Origin: Liolophura sinensis
Lineage: Eukaryota; Mollusca; Polyplacophora; Chitonida; Chitonidae
Direction of reading: 5' to 3'
Length of the DNA stretch: 64,000 bases
Assembly: GCF_032854445.1 (NCBI RefSeq)
Contig: NC_088300.1
Coordinates: 25,587,608-25,651,607 of the forward strand
Each line of letters begins with the position of its first letter. Position 1 is the stretch's first letter. Under the pieces are notes generated by a model. That model was not told the origin of the DNA. It searched no databases and worked only from the letters and a program-made list of their open reading frames with translations. The position numbers and the translations under genes are program-made. This document shows positions 10,940 through 23,900 of the stretch, one piece after another.

Positions 10940-11065
10940 CCACAAAAGGGCATTTTCCAATAGAATATCATCCCATGTTCCAAGCAAACCTCAAAACACC
11001 TTTCTAAAACCAATAGAACACTCAGAATCAGAAAAAATGTGCAAGTTAGTCATGAGCGAAATTTA
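10940..11065 (+). repeat. Dispersed repeat, family C
   Basis: It contains AGAATATCATCCCATGTTCC, AAGCAAACCTCAAAACACCTT, CAATAGAACACTCAGAATCAG and GTGCAAGTTAGTCATGAGC. Related copies in the same orientation occur near 23020, 26125, 27105 and 38885. Confidence 0.55.
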
Positions 11066-11931
11066 TGGTAATTTAGAGTGATCCAAGGTCAGTAGACTTC
11101 TAGTTAACTATATTTACTCGGTGAGCTATTTTACAAATTTGATAATTATCATAATGATGTTTTTCTAGGTGGACTAAGCCCAATTTGTGCCACTTATGTA
11201 GTAATGATATATCCTTTTGGTCCAAATTTCTGTAGTCACCTATTATGAACTGATATGGGAAGATAAACCATCCTCTTTCCTTCCTTGTGTGCTTACATAA
11301 GTACCTGGTGAATGCTTATGCCAGCATGAGTTGGTATATAAGCATCAAAATAAATGATGATCAAGTATACAAAGGTCTGTACAATGTCCATCCCACTCCG
11401 ATGCCTACCTGTCCGTGAAACTGTTACCCCGATCTTGCAGAATGTTTAGGACCATGCTAGGACTGCTTAGACTACATCACTTTCACAAAAGATTACTGGA
11501 TAACTAGTCTTAATTTATGAAAACATAGCTCTGATCTTGTGCAGTAGAGTAGACTGGCTGGCTAACTGACTGGCTTTGGATCCTTATTTGGCCACAAGAA
11601 AGAGTTCATTGTTAACATGTCAGATAAAAATTGTACTTAGGCTTAATGATTTTTCCTCTTTATTGAAGAAGTCTTCATTTTGTTACACAAATTTGTTGGA
11701 AAACTTTTCTGAATTTAGCTTTGAAGTGCTTGGAATGACAAAATTATGAGGCAAATGAGGTCATCTTCTCTTCCTCCCACTATTCACCTTCTCTTTCTTC
11801 GTGAGCCTTTGAGCATATGGATGTTCACAGGATTTCCTCGAAGTATCATTTAAAATACTAATGAAATAAGTAAATAAAGCTGTTGTGTGTGTTTCAGGTG
11901 TAATATGACCAGCTTGAGGTATTAGGCTGAG

Positions 11932-14900
11932 ATGTTTAAGACCGAGCCCAGCTCGCTGCATGTCAAGCCTCTGACAGTTTGCCAATACCTGGTGGCAGCT
12001 GAAGAGAAAGTGTGGGGCTATGGCATGGTGGAGACGGAAAACAGTTATTCCCAGGAATCACAAACCAGTGATGTCGGCAACCAAATACTCAGGTAACGTA
12101 GATTTGGGTGTATTATGGTGTACTGCATTAGACTCAGAACCGTGCGTGGGTTCAGTGATAATAATGAAGTCAAGACATTGTTTTGTAAACGTTAAAGGGT
12201 TTCTAAAGCTTTCAACCCACATGCCAGCATCTTTGTCAAGTATTATTACATTATGTCCGAAAGAATCACAGTATTTATGTTGACTTTACGAATTGATTTC
12301 TGTGGAGGGAAAAAATGTTATTCTGTATCTGTTTCTGACTTATAGTATTGCAATAATATTGAAAGGGAATTAAATTTCATTTGTAATTTTTACACTCAGT
12401 GATGACAGATTAAAGTTTCCAAATGCTGGTTTGTTTTTTAAGGTCTCTCTATGTTTAATATGTTACAGGCATGGGACAGCTGGAAGGAAAATTCACGACT
12501 ACTTCAGTAACCTAGAGTAAGTGTCTTCTGTGGTGTTAAAAGTGCTTTTGTACCATTTCCTCCTGTGTAAAGTCTTGCGTGTATATAAGAAGGGAAGAAG
12601 TGCTGTAGCATAATGCTCAATCCGAGATGATGTAGTTTAGTTTCCCAAAGTATTAGTTTGAGTAAATAGGTTTTATTTAGTGCATAGAGATTATCAGTAC
12701 ACTGTGCAACGGCAGTGCAACCGCAGAGGTTAAGAGCAATACAATGGTGCAGATCAGCATTAGGTACTGATAATCTGTTTATCATATACTTCCTAGTAAA
12801 GCTATTTTGGAACATAAATATCCAGGTATGTACCTTGTACTTTGTTGATTTGCATAGAATCTGATAACACAATGGCCTGCAAGACTCTTCACAGCCATTA
12901 TGTGCACGTGGAGTTCGTGCTAAATATAGCATATTTCAATAGTTCACAAACGCAGTTTTTAAGAAGAAAAAAAAGGAGAAAAAAAAACAACAACACAAAG
13001 TCGTGTAAAATATTAAAAATGTAATTTGTTAAACATTTTGTTTAACAGAGCTTTTAAAAACATTTTTCTATCAATATACTGTCAGTTTTAGAAAAACCAA
13101 AAATCTTAACTTCATCAGGACTTTGACTGGTCAGTGGCATCAAGTGGTATAATCCACATTTGTAGGTGCCAAAAACAAAAATAACCCTGAAGTGAACATG
13201 CAACTTCAATAATTTACAAGATTAGTGAGTTGCATGCCAGTGTGGATGATAGAATCTTTCAAAACTTCTGAAGTTTCTGCACAGGAAAGTTCGTTATCAA
13301 AGTTAGTGGCTATCAGTACTTTGGCAAAAATTCAAGTGGAATGTTCAGTTTGAGAAGGCTGCTCCCTAGAAATCTCTGCAACTGTACTTGTGCGAGTGTT
13401 ATCGTTCACATTGTGTGTGAGATTTTGTGAAAAAAAAATGCATCCTTCTGCAATGGAGAAGTACTGGATGGGACACGAGTCCATTTCTTTCGATGTACTG
13501 GGTTGGTAGCAGGGCTATGCTTGAGGTAGAAGGATACGTGCAAGTGGTGCATTTGAAATGATGTGGCTCATTGTTTTCCTGCATATCAACACGATGAGAA
13601 GCTACAGCGTAGTTGTTGATGCTTGCATACAACATTTTTGTGACCAGTTGCCATACCAGCATGAGGAAGTCGTGTACACGCAGTTTTACTAGCATTAGGC
13701 TAAGTTTCGTTAAACGGCCAGGTAAGTTAGATTTTTTGGCCATAGTCTTCATTATGGATTTCAGAGTTATGGATTTTCTCATTGGCTGACATTTATTCCA
13801 TACACTACTGGAATCTTTCCTCCTGTAGTTGATGCTGAGGTAAAATGGCGATAATCGCTATTGTGCAGATGGTTTACACGGTAAATCTGGACTGAAATGA
13901 TAGCTGAATGCACCACGGAATGGAATCTGGTCCAAAAAAATCATCAAGCAGATGACACAAGAGGACGATGCCAATAATTATTATAAACAGTTTGCCTTTG
14001 ATAATGGCCTGCAGACACTGTAGAAAAATTAACCTTTTTCCGTGGTTTTAAGGACAGTAAATTGCCTGTTCATGTAAGTAGGTCCACACTGTATGGAAAT
14101 TTCCGTTTAGAAAGACAGGGTTTTCCCAGCCAGAGGTCACCCAGTGCAAAAGTTGTTCGTCATGTGCGAATCTTAAGAGGATGGTGATACGGAAAGATAT
14201 CGCACGGCACTGTATCAGGCTGGTAACACACATAGGTATATGATAAATATAAATAGCATCCGAGAAGAGTAACCCACCTTTAATGCCATTTGCTCCTTGC
14301 ACAATATACACTGTATTGAGAGAAAATGGCACAGAGGAGTTGAATTGCCAGATCTGAAGATGGTTATTATTTCAAGAGAACTACTTCTGTAGGTCTGTTT
14401 TATGGGGGAATATTCTTCTTATTTTTACAGAGCCAGAAAATGTTGTCTGAAGTTGAGACTGGAAGCAAGGAAGACCACCTTCACTAACATACGACTGGTA
14501 GGATGTCATATCTGTCTGTGTGGCTAAGCTTTATAATGTGGCAATTTCTAGTTGACTTGTGAAAAATGTTAGGCAACCATTGCTGACATTATTGTACTAA
14601 TCACATGTCTCACCGTGTTCCAGAGGCACAAATGACCTTTAGAAAACTCTCAAGTTCACAAATGTTCAGCTCCTCAATTTTCTCAAGCTTTTGTCTACTC
14701 TGTCTAACTTTTGGTGAAACTTTATTCAGACACCCATGTTATAGTAAATAAGATCAGTATTAGTTGTCTAACAGTTTTGACAGATTACATGATATCGTAG
14801 GACTTTTTTTATTACCTTTAGCGATAAAAAAAGTTTTAACTCAAAACTTTGCAATTGATGAGATGTCTTAATATAAAAAAGACTTGAATGTATTATTCTT

Positions 14901-17900
14901 ACATAAATGGCTGTTTTGGAAAATGTCATTCCAAGCTCCGAAGAATACATTGTAACAGACAACACAGCAATCTCGCTGTCATATCAAAGAAACTTCATCG
15001 CGCACTATTCTGTGGATTGTATTGACCTTTATGCTGGTTATCATCTCCAGTTGGAAAGTTGCTCTTCACAGTGTTATGACATGCATGGAGAATAATATTG
15101 TGAGCGTGACGTGAATCTTTACTACACTATACTAGAATTTGATATACATTGGTAAGATTAAGTATTAAAAATCATGTTCGCCGTCATCTAAGTGAAATAT
15201 TCTTGAGTATGGCGTAAAACACCAATCGAATAAATAAATAAATAAAAATCATGTATAGTAATGTTAAATATCAGACTTTTGACAACTGTTACATTTGCTG
15301 TGTTGTTATAATTTTGTTTCGACTGCAGTCGCCGATTAGCTCTTTTCAAGAAGGTTGAGGAGTTCCTTTCATTATTATTGTCTTTAAAGTTAGTACATCG
15401 CCTGAATTTGCAAGTATTTCACTTCAAGTTTACATTTTATAGCCAGTAATTTAAAGTTCTGATAAGATTAACAATTAGAGATGGAGCATTAATTTTTTAT
15501 TCGTGCTAATTTATCATGTATCACAATTCTGTGCTCATTTCCAGGTAAGACACGATGGCAGAGATTCAGGTATAGAGGAAGGTATGGCCAACATTTACAT
15601 CTCATTTAAAAAACAGTATTTAGATACTGGTGTACAAATCTGTTACAATATAAATAATATTCTGATCAATTTCATGAAATGTTAATGTTAGTCCTGTATC
15701 AGCCATAATCATTGGTTTGCCATGGTAACCAATTTTGTTTTCTTCGCGTAAAAGCTTGTGTGCCATCATATTCATGTATGTTAATATTTTTAATTTGCAA
15801 CTTTAAGGCTCATTCAAGTGAATAAATACAGCAGACCTGAAAAACTTGATGTTAAACTTCAAGTACAAGTTTTCTCCTGAAATGTGAGTCATTTTAAGCC
15901 AATATATGAGTCAACAACAAACTGTTTATTTATTTAAAATAAAATAAAAGGATTTTGTTTTTAGTGTTGTTTTACTGTTTTCAGGTGCTATGATGAAGAC
16001 ACCTGTTGAATATCGCGCCAATGTTTCCCAGCTGGATTCAAGTGTCAGTTATATCCCTTATATTTATACTTTTTACTATTATGCCATAATTACTGAATCC
16101 AAGGGGCAATTTTTTAAAAAAATATAATGTACCAAAAAAAAAAAAAAACTGAAATTGCCACATCTCAACTCCAAAGTCCAAAATGAGTGATAAAGGCATA
16201 GTTCAAATCTCCACCAGGCCCTGCTCGCTTTCCTCCCACCATAATGCTGGTCGCCGTTGTATGAGTGAAATCTTCTTGAGCACGGAGTAAAGCACCAATC
16301 AAATAAATAAATAAATAAAATGTTTCAAATCTTGACTTAAGTTTTTAAAAACCAGCTTTTTGGAATGGGCCTATGAGATGTGTTTTCAAAATCAGAAAGA
16401 GTGGTACAAAATTGTCCATGTATTTAATAGGTAAAGATTACACAGTTTTCTCTTTTTTTTTTCCTTGTATGGAATTTTATGCTGTTGTTTTTTTCATGGA
16501 GAACTCTAACTTCATACATTTTGTCTTTGTTTGATGCTTTGAACTGCCTTTGCATTTTGATGAAGCGTTGTTTTTTAACCAAACGATATCAAGTCCATAA
16601 ACAACAAGAATTTAAAATTCATAAATACGAGGAAAATTAGCAATTTGCCATTCCATGGAAATAATCAGAGCTTTGCTCGGTACAGACTTGCTAGATTGAT
16701 TTAAAACTGTCATGTGTTATCCACATTTCCACCCTTGTTGCCACCACAACATTTCTATTCCTAAATTCTTCCTTCTCACCCATTGTTATTAGTGTTGATT
16801 TAGTAAATTTGTCAAGAAATTCAGAATTATCTTTCTGGTCTCCTTTATAGAATTTCCGTGTGTTCAAGAGAGCGTATATGTGTGCAGCCTTCCCTGTCCT
16901 GGGTGCTCCTGACCCACCTTCAGCTTTTACCCCCTCTCCTGTCCAGACGCCCACCACTCAGCGCTTCAACTACAGTGGCATCCTGAGCATCAGCCGACCC
17001 ATGACCCCGCACTCCATTCCTGACAGCGGATTGGAGGAGTTCGAAGAAGACACAACATCGCTGATCCCGTCTGAGACGTTATGCGAGCTACTGAAGCGTG
17101 CGTTCAGATTATCAGATGAGAAATTCACACACTACGAGCGGTCCATCAGTGAAAGTTATGGGAAGCTGACACAGCAAAAGGTATGACGTGAATTAGTATT
17201 AAACAACAGGGCCCAGTTGTTCAGAACTGTCTTAAGACTTAATACCAGATTTGACTACAAGCCAAACCGTCAGTATTGTACTTGCCTCAAAGTAATTATG
17301 TAACTGTAAAGTATATGAACTGTAAAGCATATGAACTGTAAAGTATATGAACTGTAAAGTATATGAACTATATATACTGCTGTTCCATTTGGTCTCTGCA
17401 CAATTATATTGGCTTGTGGGTTTTGTTAAAATCATGAATATATAATGCGACTTAATACAGTATTAGCTAATACACTTTTAAACAACCGGTCCCTGAGAGA
17501 TAGGAGATTCCTTTATACGATTTTATATCGTTTAGGATCAGTCTTTCAGTGTTAACTTGTGAAATGGAGAGCTAAACACAAAATGCAGAAAAATTCCAAT
17601 AGATCAAAGTAAACTCATAATTTTCTGAAAAATCATTTGTACGATATTTTATGAATTTTTTTCATAAACTGAATGCCTTCTGTATGAACTACAGTATAGA
17701 AGAGTAATTAATAGGCATAAAATCCCATTATAGTTATGTGAAGTTATATGTGATTTTAATTAATAAGTCGATGAAAAATTCTGTAAAATTATACATGTAG
17801 TTTATTTCTTGTACCTTTCCTTTTTCTTTTTCTATCATTTTGATGTTTTTGAAAGATTTTTTTTCACCTGGTACTGTCAAAATTCTTAACAAATTGATTG

Positions 17901-20900
17901 TTGTTGTAACTCTGCTTGTGTTTTGTGATTTATATTCTTTACCCAACTAACTAAGATACCACTCTTAGCAGCTTTTGCCTCTTTGAGGTTGTAATTTATG
18001 ACATTGACATGCAATTCAGAACTGACTGTGAGTGTTACATTTATGACATGTAATTGACAGTGTTAGATGTTTGGTCGTACTAAACATGTACTAAACGTTT
18101 GGTGTTGTATCATGTGGCTAATTTACCAAACCGGTTTCAGAAAGTTAATTCTGTAATGGTGTGTTTTCCAGGTGTTGGCTGAAGAGTTAGTCAACCAGCT
18201 TGCAGCTCTGGAGAACAACAGTAATCCATTCTATAATCCTCACAGTTTCAAGGTCAGTGTTCAAGGTTAAGTGGAAAGCCTGAATTTGAAATGGATTTTT
18301 TGTTTGTCAACAAATCCTGGTCCATTAAAAAAAAAATGTCAAATCCATTTGTTCTCTATTTGTGGAGAAATTTATTTATTTTATTTATTTGATTGGTGTT
18401 TTATGCCGTACGCAAGAATACTTCACTTATATGATGGCGGCCAGCATTATGGTGGGAGGAAAGCGAACAGAGCTCAGCGGAAACCCACGACCATCTGCAG
18501 GTTGCTGGCAGACCTTCCCACTTATGGCCGGAGAGGAAGCCAGTTCATGGAGAAAGTGTGGCATGTTGTATAAATGTAAAAATGTGTATCTACTCAATCA
18601 AATCAAAGGGAACAGTGAGCTACAGACATATCATTTGTGCAAAGGAATATTCAAATATCTTATGAACTGTTTGCTGGTAATTTTTAATTTTAAACTTTAT
18701 TACAGCCTGTTTAAACTTAATAATTGCTTGTACACTAATCATATATTTGAACAAATTTGAAACAATAGATGAATTATCTTGCTTTTTCTTAAAAATTTTC
18801 TGCCACTCAGGATGAAGACTGGGAGGTTTGTATGAAGTTGGGATGTTTTGTCATGATTTTACTGGCCACTAATACTCTTAACTAACCCTCTTCTGTGGAA
18901 GTATTTTTGTAGCTGTATGTTTCTGTATGTGATACATGCTCATGAAGAAACATAGTCACAAATATAGGTCCTAGTCATGAATTGTCTGTTAAAAAAGATA
19001 TAAATTTTAAAAATTTCAATTAATAAATATTTGCATAAAAAAACATTTTTTTCCTCTGAACAACCAAGAGTATATGTACAAATGTTCATATGAATGGGTG
19101 TTGGAATTTCAGTTTTTTACTTCATTCCGAAGGTGAAACATCTGAGCTACAACCTTTAATGGGGCAAAGGGTTTTTCATTTTCTGCAGTAGAACTCTTGA
19201 AATATTGTCTTTTCATTTTGAAATATTTATGGCAAGTCTGATAGTGAAGTATGAGACTAAAAGTGTTACATGAGAAAGGTTCAACAGAATAAGGGTTTTT
19301 CTTGGGCTGATTTTTTTGGTTAAAATTTCCTGTTCCCTCAAGAATGGATTTGTGGTGAAAAAGCATGTACATTTTGTGTGGAAATATGGTTTTATTGGAA
19401 TGTGCATTTTGATTGAATCCTTGGGTGTTTGGACATTTTTTGACATGCTGAAAAGAATTTGAATAAAAGGTAGAATAAAAAAAGTCATTAAGTTATAGGT
19501 TTGAAACAGTTTTGTGATTTTTTGTGAATGTGTTCTGCCATGGGTAGCGTAAGTCTTGCTCAGAATTCACTACATCTGGTGGCAGGAGAATACTTCTCTC
19601 TGTCTCTGGATATTGTGAATTCTTGAGGAGAAACTTGAACTCTGTATTGGTTTAACTTTTTAACTTGCTCAGCAGACATGTTCACAAATGTTGAATTGTA
19701 GTTTCACGTTGTGAAAAAAAACACACCTCAAAACCCATTAGTATTATGATTTGAAATCACTTTACATTGATGTTTTGTTCTAAATAATTAATTTAATAAT
19801 ATCTGTGCACTCTCAGTGTGAAAACCGTTCATTTTTAACATATAATCCACTACATATTTAAAGTTGCATATGAGCTTTATTTGCAGCAGCCATGGATGAT
19901 ATTTCATTGCATAGGTGTAATCAAGGCTGTACAATATCTTGGTTTTGTCAACAGATTCATGTCACTTTGGCTTGTTTGTTGCTGTATGCTGTAGGCCTAC
20001 GTGGATAAATTGTAGAAATTAAGATTACATCCATGTGTTACGTACGCTTTGTTTTTAATGTCACATCACAGCTGTGCACATCTGGTTGAATTCCATCAAA
20101 TTTATCCTGAAACGGTGCCTTTTAACTATTGACTGACAGAGGAAAATAAAACGACGAGATCATTATTCAGAAAGCCTGTATCAAACTTAATCTCAACCCA
20201 CGGCCCCCACTAAAACACCAGGCTCTTTTTCTATTTATTTGAATCATTGTACATGCATGAAATGTGATACTTGCAGCCATTTACTGGTTCTTTTATTTAT
20301 GCATGAAATTATCTGAAAACTTGGTGGTGTTGGTTTTCAGTCACGTATGGAGTCCATTCGTAAAGGTTATGACCTCTGGCAGCACCAGGAACGTGCACAT
20401 CTGACGCAGCTGATAAACAAGTTTTGGCACTTTTCGCTCCCCTCCCCTGGGGCAAACTTCAATGCGGAGCTCTTCGGGGTTCATGAAGACTACAGGAAAC
20501 TTCTAGCAAAACTGATCAGGTAACAAGGACTTCAGTGGCTCTAACATTATTCACAGAAGGTGAAGAATCTAGAAAGGAAGGAATCTCTTATGTCCATGGA
20601 TTGTCTCTAAACTGTTCAGCTGATCGACTTCACTTTCACGGGTCGTATTGCTGAGGACCTGAAGATGACCACCAGTGGGCAATGCACCGAATAATTTCAA
20701 CATCTTTCAAAGTTTTGTAAGCTACACTGCTTTTTTTTTTTCCTTTTTTGAGGAAAGAAGTAAGGATTAAGAATGGACTTGGAAGTTAATATCCAGACTG
20801 TTTTCTATATTTCTTGGAAATTTTTTGGTGTGTGGACTGTATTCTCACTGTTTTGTCTGGCATGCATAGGGGATTGTGATAAGTTTTCTTTTATCGTCGT

Positions 20901-23900
20901 GTTTAGGTACGAGAACCCTTACAAGTCTGAGCGTGAGGAGTTAGGACCTACACCGGCCAGTTCACTGTCGTCAGCATCTGTCAGATTGCTCAGGGAGTTC
21001 GGCTTAAGATATGGTGTGGTATGTACTAATAATTTCACTTGGTAATCCACATATCGTCATCATTTCCCACTATCCTGCACTGAAATTTAAATTAATGTCA
21101 TAGCAATGGATTGTTGTTGGAATTTATAATCAATCCGTGCATTGTTATTCTTAACCTTTTCCCATGGTGGCAAGATGTTTTGCAGAATTTTCATGTAGCA
21201 TATTCAGAAGGCATTATTCTCTCTAGACTGGTAAAATCCTGAAACTGGCCAATCCAAAATTTTGTCTCCAAAATCAAATTAAAGATGTGCATAAATTGTG
21301 CTTAAAGTTTCTCTTTCATATGCAAAAGCGTTGAGGAATTAGGGTATATACATAATGGGAAGGTGGCATATTTTTTAATGTTGTGAGTTGACGTAGTGGG
21401 AAGCAGGACATTGAGTCGTTACATGGAAAGCCAATCGTGGCGATTGACAGGTATGATATGTGACAGGGAGGTTTTAATAATATCTCTTTACCAAGCTAAT
21501 TTTTGTTTCCAATACAATTACAGAAAAGAAAAAAGTGAGTGTGAACTTGCAAGGGAAAGCAGTGTAGACTTCAAACAGTGGTGATCTACATTGTAATCAG
21601 CATGATATCATAGGGTTTCAATTGTGTCCTCAGGGGGAACAGTACAGGAAGTTTATCTATCTTCATTACCTGGCTCAGCATTTTGATGCCACAGTCTGGT
21701 ACATACAACACGTCACCATGACACTCAAAAACATCATGGACTGGTTGCCTAGCAACAGAAATCATCTCTCTATTACACAACAAGAGGTCAGTATCATGAT
21801 TTAAATTTGACTTTTATTTCATATTTCCTGCTCATAAATGAACTTCTGATATTTTCTGAATTGAGGGTTGTACTTATCCTGATGAAACTTCCATTTGCTA
21901 ATACTTGGTTACAAATACTTTGTTAGGCGTCTTTCTCAGTTCCACAGTTCATCCTCTCTCTACCTTTATTGGAAAAAAATTAAGTTCCTAGCTATGAAAG
22001 AGACAAGAAAACCATATTTTGAAGAAGTTAACTGTACAGAAACCTTTGAATCATCATTTTTCATGTACTCAAACTTCAGGTAAATAATCATTCAAAATAC
22101 AAAAGAATTCAGTATGATGTCTACTGTGCAAATTCTTACGTTCAAATCAGTTGTTCATGTGTAACATGTAGGTAATTATAATTGTATTATTGAAACATAT
22201 TCTGAATGTTGTTACAGTTTGGAATCATCGAATCAAGCCTTCATCTGTTACTGGGTCAGGCTGGTAATGCCATTTCTAAAATGAAGAGACTATTTCCACA
22301 TAACAGACCTACAGATGGTGTTGGTAAGAATGGCTGGAAGGCAATGTTTCTCTGCAGGTTCTGTGAGCATTTTTTCTGTTGGTTGTTATATGATGTAAAA
22401 CCCCAATAGCTTGAGATATTCTTGCTAGAAAATTTAATTTCATGAGCGAAATAAGGCTTTTTGGCCAAAAATCTCTGGTATAACTTCTTTAAAGTGTATT
22501 TGGGTTTATGACTTTCAGCCAGCCTGATTGACCTTCTGGGTATGAGTTTATCTCTGAAGAGTTATCTGTCCATGAAACCCACTAAACCCCTGCAGGAGTG
22601 CCTGAGGAAGTATGTGCAGGTGAGATGAGTCGGATTTTACTCTCATCCCTAGTGGAGATAATGACAAAAGGGCTACAGCTGGCTGCATGTTGTGGAAACT
22701 GAGGGTCTTGCTGAAGACAACAAGCTCTTTATAGCCACAGGGGACGTTGTTCAAATCAAGCTACTGTAAATCTTCAACCACAAAACTTTTTTCAGTGAAA
22801 TTTATGCAACAATTTATTATTATGAAAATGATCCCAAAAATTATTTGCTTGCGTCATTAAAGATACAAGCTTCATAAAACTGCGATTACTTTCTTGTACA
22901 CCCCATAGTTCTCTCTGAATGTTTTAACATACTGGTTCAAAAGGTTGAAAATTTAGGGTTTTACTGGTTGGATCATGGCCTTGTGACATTATATTAAATT
23001 ACAGAAGTTTTCTCGCAAAAAAGTGCATTTATAGAAGCAAATAAATATTATAAATATTATACATATTACTTTTTGTGCCAAATGCTATATTTTTGCAGTA
23101 AGATATCATCCTACCTTCCAAACAAGCCTTAAAACTCTTTTTGAAGATCAACAAAAATCTCTTAATCAGACAAAATGAGTAACTTAATCATGAACTATAT
23201 TTCAGGTATAGGTGTATGTGTTTCAGGTACTGTAGGTGTACCAGGGATCGAGCTTCTACCACCCATAATCTTAATCGCTTTTGTATTAGTGCAATGTTTT
23301 CAAGTGTTAAACTCAGTTGGTTAGCGTGCTAGCGCAGCGTAATGACGCAGGAGCCTCTCACCAATGCGAGTTCAAGTCCAGTTCATGCTAGCTTCCTCTC
23401 GGGTTGTAAGTGGAATGGTCTTCCAGCAAGCTGCGGATGGTCGTGGGTTTCGCCCGGACTCTGCCCCGTTTCCTCCCACTATAATGCTGGCCGCCATCGT
23501 ATAAGTGAAATATTCTTGAGTACGACATAAAACACCAATCAGATCAATAAACACCAAGTCTTAAGCCCATACATATTGTTATTAAGTAATAATGTCAACA
23601 GCATCTTCTGTCAAGTTGTCTTTATCTTTATTTATTTAATTCGGGTTTCATGCCATACTCCACATTATTCATTATACGATGGCGTAAAGTATTATAGTGG
23701 GAGGAAACCATTTTCTTTATGAACTGAAGTTTTACTCTTTCACTCTGTAGAGAAAATCTGTACAAACTGAAGTTTTCACTCTTTCACTGTGTTGAGAAAA
23801 GTCGCAGGTTATTACGTTCATTCTGTCATTTTTCACTCTGTAATTTATAATCTGTATAGGAAGTATTATCCCTCTATATCTATACTTCAAAAATATATCA

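Larger units (their letters stand above)
8102..11897. other. Intergenic region upstream of the MUN/DEP gene
   Basis: No gene is supported. It contains a perfect 26-bp inverted repeat (8723-8806), a degraded family A SINE (8911-9140), a long imperfect foldback (about 10000-10215) and a family C repeat (10940-11065). A TATATAAG lies near 11335, and a splice-acceptor-like TGTGTGTTTCAG ends at 11897, 34 bases before the predicted start codon, hinting at a 5' untranslated exon further upstream. Confidence 0.4.
11932..17180 (+). other. MUN/DEP gene: N-terminal exons 1-6
   Basis: Exons: 11932-12092, 12469-12516, 14431-14497, 15545-15569, 15985-16043, 16851-17180 (residues about 1-230). Phases agree at every junction. 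Exon 4 is only 25 nt; it encodes VRHDGRDS and is the only segment that fits the phases of exons 3 and 5. A basic patch (EARKCCLKLRLEARKTT) is followed by a Pro/Ser/Thr-rich linker (SAFTPSPVQTPTTQRF) that looks disordered and phosphorylatable. The rest of exon 6 (SETLCELLKRAFRLSDEKF) starts a helical region. No known domain was recognised in the first 120 residues. Confidence 0.65.
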
